Assembly (NCBI GenBank): GCA_004764695.1
Contig: SMSO01000031.1
Location: forward strand, 5,885,261 to 5,949,260
DNA length: 64,000 nucleotides
Source of the DNA: Schizochytrium sp. TIO01
Lineage: Eukaryota > Sar > Bigyra > Thraustochytrida > Thraustochytriidae
Direction: 5' to 3'
Numbering within the stretch: the stretch's first letter is position 1; every line of letters begins with the position of its first letter. Positions 11,166 through 21,973 of this stretch are shown here, piece after piece. The notes beneath the pieces are model-generated. The model made no database searches. It was not told where the DNA came from and saw nothing but the letters and a program-made list of their open reading frames with translations. The position numbers and the translations under genes are program-made.

Positions 11166-12638
11166 TTAAAGTAAAGGTCGAGATAGAGAGTCTGCATCTT
11201 CGAGGCTAGCCTCCGTCGTAGTAAGCAGCAAGTCTGGGGACTGAATAGTAGATCTATTCTCATTAGATAAGAGAGGTGACCGTGTTGCGGCTGCCGGTGG
11301 CGAAATGATGGTTTCTGATAACATAGAAGATATATCAAAATGCGACGGAGGGGCGACAGGGGATACACGACCAGCTCTCCGACGAGCCACTACCGGCACT
11401 CTCGAATGAAAGTTTAACATTGCACAGGTTGGAGCAACTTGAGCTACAACTGCAAATAGCATAGAAGCCTCGATCCCAAGAGAATCAACCATTAGCTTCT
11501 GCCGGGTCATAGCAAGCCAAAGCTGCGAAACGCCAAAAGTGACCCATCCAAGGATTAACGCAAGTGCTAGAATTGTGATGCGCCGAGTCATGTTTCGCAA
11601 GAGCGCCATATGAATAGGTACACTCAGTGACGCTTGCCATAAGCTATAATAAGTCCATAGTAAGACAAGACTGAGAGTTGCGCTCTCAATGGCCAAGAGA
11701 AAGTGTACAGTACTAAGCAGAGCCCCATCATTTGCTAACTCTTCTATTGGTACCGAGAGCGTTAAAACTGCACAACAAAGCGCAGCTAAGGTTGCGCAAT
11801 AGATGAGTCCCAGGCGAACGCTCGGGCGTGCTCGAAGTTGCACACTTGATCGGACTAAATGGATCAACATAAGTGCGGATGTAAGCATATAGCCAGCGTC
11901 TAATGTTACCTCCCATCGCCGAGGTTCTAGGACTGGAACACAAATTGCGCGGCTTCGGTTGGTAAATTGATGATCGACACTTAGTAGTGTGCTGCTCGAA
12001 GATGCTAGTTGATTTTCATCTGTGTTTTTGGAAAGTCCATAACTTTCCTTCAGGGACGTATCCACATTTGAAGAATGACTCATGTATGTTTGGGGTTTGA
12101 GCATGTCATGCTCGAGGTTCCAATTCCTGTCTTCCAAGTGAAATACCTCCTCGGCTAATATTCCAGCGCTACTGCCAGTTTGTCTGCTATGGTTTCCGCA
12201 AAGCCATGCCTCTGGGCAGACCCCATTTGTGAAGCTAGCCCAAGTCTTGAATATTGCCAACATTGCTACACTCGTTAAGAGACTTACTTGAAGGCTCAAT
12301 GGCCATCTCCATCGGCATCGACACCTTGTAGCTCGCAACTTGGAGCCCCCCGACGCACTGTTCTGATTGGGCCTATTGTTAACATTGAATATGTGGTTCG
12401 CGCTGGGCTCGTTCGAGTTGGTGGCGCTGTCAACAGTGCCAGGCTCGTGCAAGGTACTATGAACACTTGACTGGAGATTAACCTGGTATTGAAGACGCGC
12501 TCGAACCTGAGCTCTGAGAGCGAACCGAGTTCCGCGAAGGCGCCATTGTCTACGAGCAAGAACAGCTGAGGCCCAGATGAAGACCAAAGCCCAGGCACAG
12601 GCCTCAGCTCCGCGCCAAAAAGATTCGCTGTGAGTCAT
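11166..12638 (-). CDS. Multi-pass membrane protein of unknown family
   Basis: 490 residues from an ATG at 12638. Hydrophobic segments at about residues 10-28 and 113-133, then a Ser/Asn-rich, probably extracellular or luminal loop of about 100 residues containing N-x-S/T sites (NHSR, NRSR) and Cys residues. A block of five or so helices follows (about 245-405) that includes LGLIYCATLAALCCAVLTLS and ITILALALILGWVTFGVSQL. A hydrophilic C-terminal tail of about 80 residues ends in a dileucine-like PLL. The helix number and the large loop between helices resemble a seven-helix receptor-like arrangement, but no diagnostic motif is seen and no family is claimed. Its 5' side faces the RBBP4 gene divergently. 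GC content is higher in its 5' third. Confidence 0.7.
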   Translation of the reverse strand: MTHSESFWRGAEACAWALVFIWASAVLARRQWRLRGTRFALRAQVRARLQYQVNLQSSVHSTLHEPGTVDSATNSNEPSANHIFNVNNRPNQNSASGGSKLRATRCRCRWRWPLSLQVSLLTSVAMLAIFKTWASFTNGVCPEAWLCGNHSRQTGSSAGILAEEVFHLEDRNWNLEHDMLKPQTYMSHSSNVDTSLKESYGLSKNTDENQLASSSSTLLSVDHQFTNRSRAICVPVLEPRRWEVTLDAGYMLTSALMLIHLVRSSVQLRARPSVRLGLIYCATLAALCCAVLTLSVPIEELANDGALLSTVHFLLAIESATLSLVLLWTYYSLWQASLSVPIHMALLRNMTRRITILALALILGWVTFGVSQLWLAMTRQKLMVDSLGIEASMLFAVVAQVAPTCAMLNFHSRVPVVARRRAGRVSPVAPPSHFDISSMLSETIISPPAAATRSPLLSNENRSTIQSPDLLLTTTEASLEDADSLSRPLL

Positions 12639-13908
12639 TGAGGTAAACTGGAGGAGAAGGTGCTACCTGACCAAGGCTCAAGGGAATGTGTCAAAGCCCT
12701 TGAGTGTTGCAACAATCGCGTTGCGTTGCCTGCCTTTCCAAGAAGGCTTCAAATTGAAGGGCAATTTAGTTTGTCCAGACTCAAAGGATCTTTGCTAAAA
12801 GCAAAATTAAATAACAGTGATTGTAGACTTAGAAAAAGCAAACAAGCAAAGAAACATGTGCACCCTTCTTATATCTTGACAGCTTACAATTCGATTATCC
12901 ATTGGCCTGAACATGTATCGCAAAGCGCCTATACCGTGGTATGTCTTCAAACAACTGGTTTTAAAGTCTCCCCTTGAAGAATGTTAAGCTGTGTGTCACG
13001 TTTTTGTTATCTGTTAAAATCTATCGCGTTTTACTACTTTGTATCTCAACAGTTTTTATTCCTATAAGAGGCCTAGGCCTGGGTACCATTTTTGTTTATT
13101 TATCGTTGTTATCCTAGCTATACTACCTACAAGTAGTACTTATTTAGTTTTGAGAATAAACAAATAAGAGAAAAAATATATAGACATCATGATGTTAAAA
13201 AAATTACTATCACTCATGATGACTCAGATAAACTAAATGCAAAACGAAGAAAAGTAAACCTTGCCAATTCTTCTTATCGCAAAGTTCATGAAAGGTATGT
13301 CACAAAGATAGCATTCTCTTCAAGTTAGTGTTGATTGTGATCTTTCACACGTCGCATAGCATTTCGACTGTTGTAAAGAATTGGCTCTTGGTGGAACCAT
13401 CACCTCAGCTCAATCTCTGCTTCGTTAAATTAATCTTACGACATCCAAGGTACTTCGTACCTACTTCTACCTTTCATAAATAGTAGTAGAACCCACCAAT
13501 GAGTTAGACTATGAATCTTTGACGTGGGGGTCACTTTGTACACAAGTTGCGAGCTTGAGCTCCATATTACATGTCAGTTAAATGGTCTTATACTTCACTT
13601 GTTCTTACAATACTCCCTTGAACCTAACGACCTCCGTCTACTATCTGGTAGTATGAACTACTACTGTCCTATTTAGATAGTTACTAGTAAGGCGAAGAAA
13701 AGGAAGGAGACTAGAGCACTTAAACAACAAGTTGAACTTCAAACCTCGATCGAGGAGAACCCTTCTACGCTCTTCTCCGTGATCTGCAGCGCCGCCTGCT
13801 TTGGACACTTTTGTGTTTTAGTTTTTCCCGTTGCTTCGCTTCTACATTCTGGTCGCTTTGAGGTTAATAGCTGCGTAAGAGAAGAAAAGCAACTAGCTTT
13901 TCACAAAG
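12639..13908. promoter_or_regulatory. Divergent intergenic region (membrane protein / RBBP4 promoters)
   Basis: About 1.27 kb between opposite start codons. It holds TACTA/TACCTAC-rich patches at 13113-13143, 13440-13500 and 13637-13692. One is a small perfect inverted repeat, GGTAC-TTC-GTACC, at 13449-13461. The last 180 bases before ATG 13909 are pyrimidine-rich and of higher GC, a likely 5' leader. Promoter status is inferred from position. Confidence 0.4.
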
Positions 13909-15222
13909 ATGGCTTCAAATGCTCATGACGACGATGTCGCTATGCGCGAGGCAGCGGAAGAGGTGAACGAAAAGGTAATTGCTGATGAGTACAAGGTGTG
14001 GAAGAAGAACACGCCTTTTCTGTATGACCTTGTTCTCACGCATGCTCTAGAGTGGCCCAGTCTCACGGTGCAGTGGCTGCAGCGCAAAACCAAGGTTGCT
14101 GACAAAGACTACTCTGAACAGGAACTGCTTATGGGAACGCACACAGCAGATGGAAATCAAAACCATTTACTTATTGCCAGAGTTCGACTACCCAATGAGG
14201 ACACCAATATTGATGCTCGCAAGTACGACGATGAGCGAGGAGAACTCGGTGGCTATGGAGGCATTACAAGTAAGATTGAGGTGAAGGTCCGCATTAACCA
14301 CGATGGAGAGGTTAACCGCGCCAGGTACATGCCGCAAGATGATTATATCATCGGTACCAAGACCAACATGGGGGAGGTTCACGTGTTCTATGTTCGTGAT
14401 CACGAATCCAAACCTGCCGGAGATGGCCCCGCACAGCCTGACGTGCGCTGTGCTGGCCAGACCAAGGAGGGCTACGGTCTCGACTGGAGCCCACTTCGTA
14501 AAGGACACATCGTTAGCAGCTCCGATGATGGTACTATCTGCTACTGGGATGTGAATGCAACACCCCAACACAATGCAGTGCAGCCACTCGGAAGCGTTTC
14601 GGCACATGGCGGCGAGGTTGTCAGTGATGTTCAATGGTTCCGCAAACATCAGGACCGCTTTGGCTCCATTGGTGATGATGGTGCACTTTGTCTCTGGGAT
14701 GTTCGCACCCTCGGCTCAGGTGACCAAAAACCTGCCTCTTTGATTAAAGCGCATGCAAAGGGTGCGAATACTCTCTCTTTTTCACCCTTCGATGACTGTC
14801 TTCTGCTTTCTGGAGGCTGTGATAAGGTTGTCAAGCTCTGGGATATGCGCAAGTTGAGTGCCCCTCTCCACACATTTGAGGGTCACCAGGACGACATTTA
14901 CAAGGTAGAGTGGTCACCCTTCAATGAAGCGATCATGGCTTCGTGTGGTGCTGATCGAAGGGTAATGGTTTGGGACTTAAGCCGTATCGGAGTAGATCAG
15001 CTCCCAGAAGACGCAGAAGATGGCGCTCCAGAACTTCTTTTTATTCATGGTGGCCACACCGCCACTGTTTCAGACTTTTCATGGAACACAAACGACCCCT
15101 GGGTTATTTCGAGCGTTTCTGAAGACAACGTTGTGCAGGTTTGGCAAATGGCAGAGAACATCTATGCTGATGAGGTAGACGCAAAACAGGGCGAGAAGCT
15201 TTCTGACGAAGATCTTGAATAA
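13909..15222 (+). CDS. RBBP4: WD40 histone chaperone, RBBP4/RBBP7/MSI1 (CAF-1 p48) family
   Basis: 437 residues, close to the family's usual length of about 425. The N-terminal helix with EYKVWKKNTPFLYDLVLTHA and LEWPSLTVQWL is diagnostic for the RbAp46/48-MSI1 branch. It is followed by about seven WD repeats, for example LLSGGCDKVVKLWDMRKL, IMASCGADRRVMVWDLSRIG and a last one ending VVQVWQM. The acidic PEDAEDGAPELLF loop before the final repeat is also typical of the family. These proteins bind helix 1 of histone H4 and serve in CAF-1, HDAC/Sin3, NuRD and PRC2 complexes in the nucleus. ATG in AAAGATGG context; no intron; acidic C-terminus (SDEDLE). The symbol denotes the family, since MSI1 and RBBP7 are equivalent names. 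Confidence 0.95.
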   Translation: MASNAHDDDVAMREAAEEVNEKVIADEYKVWKKNTPFLYDLVLTHALEWPSLTVQWLQRKTKVADKDYSEQELLMGTHTADGNQNHLLIARVRLPNEDTNIDARKYDDERGELGGYGGITSKIEVKVRINHDGEVNRARYMPQDDYIIGTKTNMGEVHVFYVRDHESKPAGDGPAQPDVRCAGQTKEGYGLDWSPLRKGHIVSSSDDGTICYWDVNATPQHNAVQPLGSVSAHGGEVVSDVQWFRKHQDRFGSIGDDGALCLWDVRTLGSGDQKPASLIKAHAKGANTLSFSPFDDCLLLSGGCDKVVKLWDMRKLSAPLHTFEGHQDDIYKVEWSPFNEAIMASCGADRRVMVWDLSRIGVDQLPEDAEDGAPELLFIHGGHTATVSDFSWNTNDPWVISSVSEDNVVQVWQMAENIYADEVDAKQGEKLSDEDLE

Positions 15223-15903
15223 ACCAGAGTTTGCCTATCCCAAACCTCTCGTCAACTGTTATGCGATGGCTATAAAGCAGCTATGTAGTCTCTTAGCATA
15301 TCATGTATTAGTGCAATATCACTCGTTAGTTTCTCAGCTTAGAGTGGCACCCATTCCTTTCTCTCACGTAAAGACGACACCATGTGAGGGTGTATAGGAC
15401 CACATGTCGCTCGTGTAGTGGCGGTCCCTACAAACTAACCAACGTTTCTTGCCAACTAAAAAAACAATTGCTAAACTTTATCACTATTTTAAAAAGAATA
15501 ACAAAATATACATCGCCCGTGATCCTATGAAACCATATAATATAGTTTCTCAACTTACCCATTGAAAATATATTCATAGCATTAAAGTACAGAATTGCTC
15601 TTATTGAAGAAGATAGAATTGGTGTTTTTATTCATATAATAGAAAGATATATTGAAATTAGATCATTTATCAAAATCTCTTCTTCTTTTTAAACAAACAA
15701 ACAAAAAACAACAACAGCAACGAACCTAAGCCCCGAGGGCTCGAGAAAACATCAAAGCAGATAAAAAAAACTTTAAAAATTGATGCCTTTGGGGGGGACG
15801 AAGTCCTATCAAATCTACAGAGTGATATCAAGAATCGCTGATAGCACACCTGGAAGAGATAGACCTGAAGGAGAATATTCAGCAACTGAGGTGATTGCCT
15901 AAT
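15223..15903. other. Convergent 3' region between RBBP4 and the LRR-Roc-COR gene
   Basis: AT-rich, with A/C-rich simple sequence (AAAC)n near 15690-15720. No supported coding frame; presumably 3' untranslated sequence and terminators of both genes. Confidence 0.5.
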
Positions 15904-18900
15904 CTAGTAGAACTCAGCTAACTCTCGACGTCTATTCACATCTTTGTCGAAAGGGAAAATCTGTGCAAGTATTGCATCTACCAGGTTTTGGACCTGGACA
16001 GTGTGTTGGCGCTTACGATAGTCACTCACATCGATAACAGAATCCCCTTCGAACCACGGGAACTTGTTACCACGCATCTTGTTTCGCACAGCTGGATCAA
16101 CGATTGCAGCTATCAGAGCACCGCTTGCACCACGATGCTCACTTGCTGTTTCAAAAGCAAGCTTGCAAAAGTTTTGGGGAACGTTTTTAATGCCAGTTGC
16201 CACACGAGCCTTTGTGACTTCTTGTAATTTACGTATGTAAGCCATTGAAACACAGCAAACAGCAACATGAGAGTTGTCAAGTTGTTCCTCATATTCAGGG
16301 CCAAAACTATCATCCTCCAGCAAGACACATGATAAGAAATGGTCTCTTGTCAAAACCCGAAGTAAAGCATCCGCCTGTTTTTTGTATAACAGAGTGTAAT
16401 GGTCATGTGCTTCAGTGCGCAAAAGGCAAACGTCATACTTCATGCGCAAACGAGCTTCAAGCTTAATGACGCAGAAAATAAGCACGCGCACCTCCTTAGG
16501 TTCAAGTTCAGAGGCCTCAAACTTTTTGATAAGTGAAATCAAGAGCCCTGCAGTACGCCGATCGTTGCCTTTAAGTCCGAAAATATCAGCGAGGTCCTTC
16601 TGATGAAGATCACTATAACTGGCTCCTTTGAGACGAAGCAACTGCTCCAGATACCAAATAGCCTCATGCGGGGAAGCATTTTCCCTGTCCAAGAGGATCT
16701 TTAAATCTGCGCGCAACTGCTGTTTAAATTGCCATAAATCTTTGCCGCGAAGTCCTTGCTCCACTGGGACGTACTCCAGCAGCGCACTGGTCGGTGCCAT
16801 TGTGCGATGCACAGCTGCCACATCCCAATTTCTAGTTTGGGAATTACTCTTCAATGTGTACCTCGCCAAATCACTGCGCGACCCAGGACTTCGATGAAGC
16901 TCGAATAGATGCAGCTGCACTTGCCCATTCTCGTCTGGCTGCTTCAGTGCCTCACGGGCCAGGCCCCATCGAGGATCAGGCGAGAGGACAAACTCAAAGT
17001 GCGGCAAGGATGGAAACTCAGAGACCAGCATATCTAGTCGTCGGATAACCTGGCTGAAAACAGTGAGTAGAACTTGGGGCGGATTTGCTCCCTTATGAAC
17101 ACGCTGCGATGTTACTGTGATAGCCCGAATACTCATTCGACCTCGTCCATCTTTGTCACGAGCGGAGAGCACAGTCACGTAAATAGGCTCATATTTGCCA
17201 CTTTCCCCAGATGCATTTGACACACGTTTCCCTTTGCTCTGAATAAATCGGACATGGCCATGCACGTAATGGTCATTGACCTCTCCGATACTCATGAGTC
17301 CATGAAGCTTGGAGACAAATCTTGCAAAGAATCCATCCGGCATCGCAAGGCCAAACTCATAGTGCCAATGAACAGCATACATGCGGGATGTAGCAAATGG
17401 AGAGATGCTTGTCCTGCGTAGTGTCCCTTCACTGTTTTGATACAACGTTTTTAGGTCCTGCTGCTCGCGAACAGAAAGTCGTTGGCTTACAACATCTGAT
17501 CTCTGCTGCTCCATCTCTTCTCGAAAGAGAACAGGAACGCGAAACAAGCGATATTGGGTATCTTGAGACACAACGTCCACAACTTCGGCGAGTAGATCAA
17601 GCTCGCATAGCAGATCGAGATAGAGAGTACGATCATGCACGGATAGATCTCCCCATTTTAAATCTCTCTTCAGCCTGAAGTTCTCCAGAATTGGCTCATA
17701 TAATATCTTGTATGTCTCTAGTGCAGTGCGCATATCTTCGTCTGCATCTTCAGGGATTGCTCTGCTGTCGAGCCCGTTCTGAAAAATAGAACCTAGAGTA
17801 TGAAATATAAAAGACGGCCTGATAAATATGCAATTTCGAATGCGTGCCTTCTCTGGATCACTAGAGCTTACAAAGGCAGACGAATCACACCAAATAAGAA
17901 TACCAAGCTTGTATAAGAGTTTGAGGGCGACCTCAAAGCCGTACGCATTGTCTGCAAAACCAAGCTCGCTACGTACACTTTCAAAGTCCAAAACAAGTTC
18001 TCCAGAGTCAGCTTTATCAGCAATGTATTCTCGAAGCTGTGCATAGGAAGAAGGAACTGGCAAGCAAAGACCCCAAAAGCTATCGGTTGCATAGGCCTCG
18101 AGTGCTTCAGTGAGGGAAGCTATCCCGTGACCAAAGGTCGGCGAATTTCCACAAATCAAAAAGCTTGAATCAGGAGTAAAGTTGAGAGGAATAAAATACC
18201 CTGACATTCCTCTTACTGTATTGGCTTCAGATTCCTGAATCAGATTCCAAAACATATCCCTGACGCGCAAAGCAAGGGCATCTAGAATGGCTTCTGATTT
18301 TGATTCTCCAACCAGATCGCCCTTCGTTCCGATTAGGACCATGCGTGAACGTTCAAGCTGAACCTGCATGACACGAACCCAGCGACCAACATGTTCCTCA
18401 AATAATGCTTCATCCACCTCCCCGGCTTCTACGTCTCCCTCTTGGAACACCGTCAAATCTACAGCAAGCAAAACAAGACTGCGGTTTGATAAAATTCGAG
18501 CATGGGTGAGATAGAAGTCTGTCTCACGACCGAAATCATACACATGAATCTCTGGGCGAGTTGTGGTAAACTCGTCCCCATCAATGTTTGCTGGCATATG
18601 AAGCCGATGGCCAAATGCACTGTCTACCGATGCATTATCGTCAACAGTTGCTGTTTCTGCTGGATTTGCATCTAGAAGGGCATTCACAATACTAGTCTTC
18701 CCCGCGGATTTACTTCCAACAACCAATACCTTGAGATATGAAACAAGTCCGCCTTTACCAGCCTGTAGGTCATGAAAATACTGGGCAGTATCATTTGCGT
18801 ACGAAAAGCTATCCATCTTGAGAACCTCTTCAGGAACGAGCTCTGGTTCTATACCCGAGCTACGGAAAATGTCGCCATTCTCCATTGCAGACTGAACACG

Positions 18901-21900
18901 CTGATCATTAGTTGATAAGTCCAATTTCACACGATCTCCACCACATGCATAAAGAAAGATGGACTCGGCTAGACGGATTCCTGGATTCTGCTGAAGCCTG
19001 TATTGTATGCGAGTTAGCAAAATATGACAAATTTTAATGTAAACATTCAATTTTAAAACAAAAATGAAAGCAAGTCCTTAATCATTTCTGTTAGTGAATG
19101 AAGATTTATGACATGAAAAATGAGTCAACGGCAGACTCTCAAAGTCACAACCACTATGTGCGAGATCAAAACTATTCTTTATTGCAGGAAACTTACATGA
19201 GCTCCTCGATGTTCATATTTCGGTTGAGGGTACGCGCAAGGGCGTGTGCTCCTTCTCCATCAATAGCGTTTTCACGCAGGCTACATAATTGAAACAAATC
19301 AGCGCACAATTAATCCATGAATGTTAGTAAATTTCCCTCCAAAAAAAGCATTACTCCCAATGGTTAAAAAGCACATTGTAGATGTATTGACTTACTCAAG
19401 CGTTTTCAGACACATGTTGGACACGAGACCCTCTGCCAGCATGCTAGCGCCATGTCCTTTGATACCATTATACCAGAGACTATATTTTTACAGAAGTATA
19501 CCAAGCATGGTAGTTAGTTAATGCACCTAATATTTGGTAAAACGGAACTCCTGAATCCGTGCAACCTAACTTACCCCAGTTCTAAAAGACCCTGATTGCC
19601 TCCAAGAACCTCCGCAAATGCAGCTGCACCACCAGCGGAAATATTGTTCCCGTGCAGAATAAGCGTTTCAATGGTGTTGTTTTGCCCGAGGACTTCTGCC
19701 AATTTGGTGGCACCCTCCACGTCTGCTAAGTTCCATGCGAGGCTGTAAAGCATTCAAAAGGTGGATGATGTAAGTAACTTATGCAAAGAAAAATCTCTCA
19801 CGAAAGAGGAACTTAAAACGTACTTTAAATATGTGAGCGTCTCGTTCGACAATAGAGCATCTGCGATTGCACAGACACCATCAGGGCTGATGTGATTGCT
19901 TTCAAGCCTGTGTAGATATATTTTCCAGATTCGCATAAACAAAAAAGTGAGTCCTTTGAAATTTTAGTGTGTGCAAAAACAATACTTCAACTTACTGAAT
20001 TTCAAGGAGACCTGAGTTCTCCTTGAGCATGTTCGCAAGAGCTAAGGCGCCGCTGCTTGTCAGCCCGTTGTCGTTAAGACTGTGAAAAGAGAAATACTTA
20101 AAGTGAGAAAGCTGCATTCCATTAGAGAAGAAACAAAAAAAAAAAACTTACATCAGCACTGTCAAGGTATTGTTTTGTGACAAAGCGGCAGCTATTTCTG
20201 TGGCGCCTTCTGGGCCAACTTGATTCTGCCCAAGGCTGTAGGTAACATAGCAATACAAAAAACATATGAATGTTAACAATTCCTGTCCCTATGAATATAA
20301 TAACAAGCTTCACTCGTCAGGCTTTCATATTCAGATAAACTTACTTAAGATGGCGTAGCGTTGCATTTGTTTTTAGCATTTCAGCTAAGGCTGTCGCTCC
20401 CCGATAATGAACCTCATTAAGGGACAAGCTTTTAAGTTGAAGATAAAGTCAAGTGGCACCGAATAGGGTATGCTAGTTAGTCAAACTAAAGTCAAGCATA
20501 GCAGAAAATAGGATGCTAAACGTACTTGAGAATCTCAACACTATGGTTCTCGGAGAGTGCATCTGCTACACACTCAACACCTGCGGAGCCTAGATCATTA
20601 CCCTGAAGACTGTAATTTTAAATTTAAATGGCACCATGGACAGAAAGGCTTGTGAGTTTATCTAATACAAAGTATTGCTCTCATAAAAACTTCTGCTACT
20701 GACTTACTCAAGTTCCACTAGAGACTCATTGGTTTTGAAACCAATGCACAGTTCGTTGAGGCCATTAGCACCAAGGTCACTCGAATGAAGGCTATTTACA
20801 GCAATTAAAGATGCAGTTCCGCGATGTATTTGTTTTAGTCAGTTGGTGTTTACCCCGGATAGGAAACGACGCAGGTTTTGAATACTTACATGAGTTGTTC
20901 CAACGCGGGATGCGTTGCCACTGCCGCACCAAGGCGCTTTAGAGAATCGAGCATATTGTCAGAGACATACCCAAGCTTCTCACGGAAAGTTCCTGAACTC
21001 AAACTGTAGTTGAGCATTGGCAGATTGTTGCGTCAGATTCATCAATTTTTTAGGGACCAGCGAACACAGAAGCTGTAAACTTACTCAAGGATTTTGAGTG
21101 TTGTGTTTTTCTTCAACCCATCGGCAAGCTCGCTGATACCTTTCGCACCGAGTCTCGAATATGGCAAACTATTCATCAATCAGAAGTAAGTTAAAAGGTA
21201 AGTCTCTCTGAATTTCATTTTGTTGTAGTTCCTTAAAACCTTTCAAGATCAGGAGAACATACCTTAGGTTGACAAGACGCTTCCCAGCTAGAACCACGTT
21301 CCAAAGCCAGGCGCTTTCTTCTCCAAGCTCGTTTGAGCCCAAGCTGTTTATTATTGAAAGAGATTAGGTGCATGGTGCTTACTGTGAGATTTCATTCCTT
21401 TTGGCTTCAGGCAAACGTTGTGGCTCTTATTCAAACTTACAAGATTTCCCGTACTGTACGTGATGTCAGGTCTGACTTGAGGTATTTGAGCCCTTTGTTT
21501 CCAATGTGGTTATAATCGAGCCTATTCCATTGTTTTCAATCATTCCAAAATTATGTATATGTCAAAGTTAGTTGCTTGCCCATAAAACACTGGCGGTATG
21601 CTGACTTAACGTACCTGAATACTTCTACGCTGCATTTGCGACTAGAAAGAGCTTTATGGAGCTGTTTGGCTGCCTGGTCGTCAATGCGTTGCCCACGAAG
21701 ACTAACAATCAAATATGTTTAGAGCCATCAATCATATCAGGAAAGGGGAGTGAAAATATAGTGTAACCAGCGCGTGAAAGGCACACTCGTAAATTAGTTA
21801 GTTCCCTTGCTCTGGCCCAACAAACCACATGAATGGCCTTGCGCTCTTCTTACTCAACATGACCAAATTGAGAAAGAGAAGGCACGCATTGCCATCAAAT

Positions 21901-21973
21901 CAACGTACTCAATCACTCCATCGTTGACAGCTATGTCCACGAGGGAGGAGATCATCTCCTCGCGCACCTCCAT
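15904..21973 (-). CDS. Multi-exon LRR-Roc-COR (ROCO) protein with TIR-like C-terminal domain
   Basis: Sixteen exons: 21909-21973, 21615-21701, 21441-21521, 21263-21343, 21085-21168, 20890-21003, 20708-20791, 20526-20609, 20345-20428, 20152-20235, 19996-20079, 19824-19907, 19575-19742, 19396-19479, 19197-19280 and 15904-18997. They total 4446 nt = 1481 residues plus stop, and every junction keeps one frame (all introns phase 2). Residues 23-470 are leucine-rich repeats of the 28-residue ribonuclease-inhibitor type. A Roc GTPase follows: P-loop GSKSAGKTS at about 545, YDFGRE as switch 2, IGTKGD as the base-recognition motif. The COR dimerisation domain starts at about 755 (FWGLCLPVPSSYAQLREYI). 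Residues about 1305-1465 start YDVCLLR and look like a TIR domain, with Glu about 1400 near the expected catalytic position. ROCO proteins are GTP-switched signalling proteins; most carry a kinase, so the TIR-like end is notable. Start ATG lies in CCACCATGG. Confidence 0.85.
19197..21701 (-). repeat. Array of leucine-rich-repeat exons, mostly one 84-nt repeat per exon
   Basis: Nine exons are exactly 84 nt (28 codons). One is 168 nt (two repeats); two are 81 nt, one 87 nt and one 114 nt. Each ends two bases into a codon before GTAAGT- or GTACGT-like donors. Introns are about 70-120 nt. The regular L..L.L..N.I...GA..LA..L pattern appears in each, for example NGIKGHGASMLAEGLVSN from 19396-19479. 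Confidence 0.85.
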
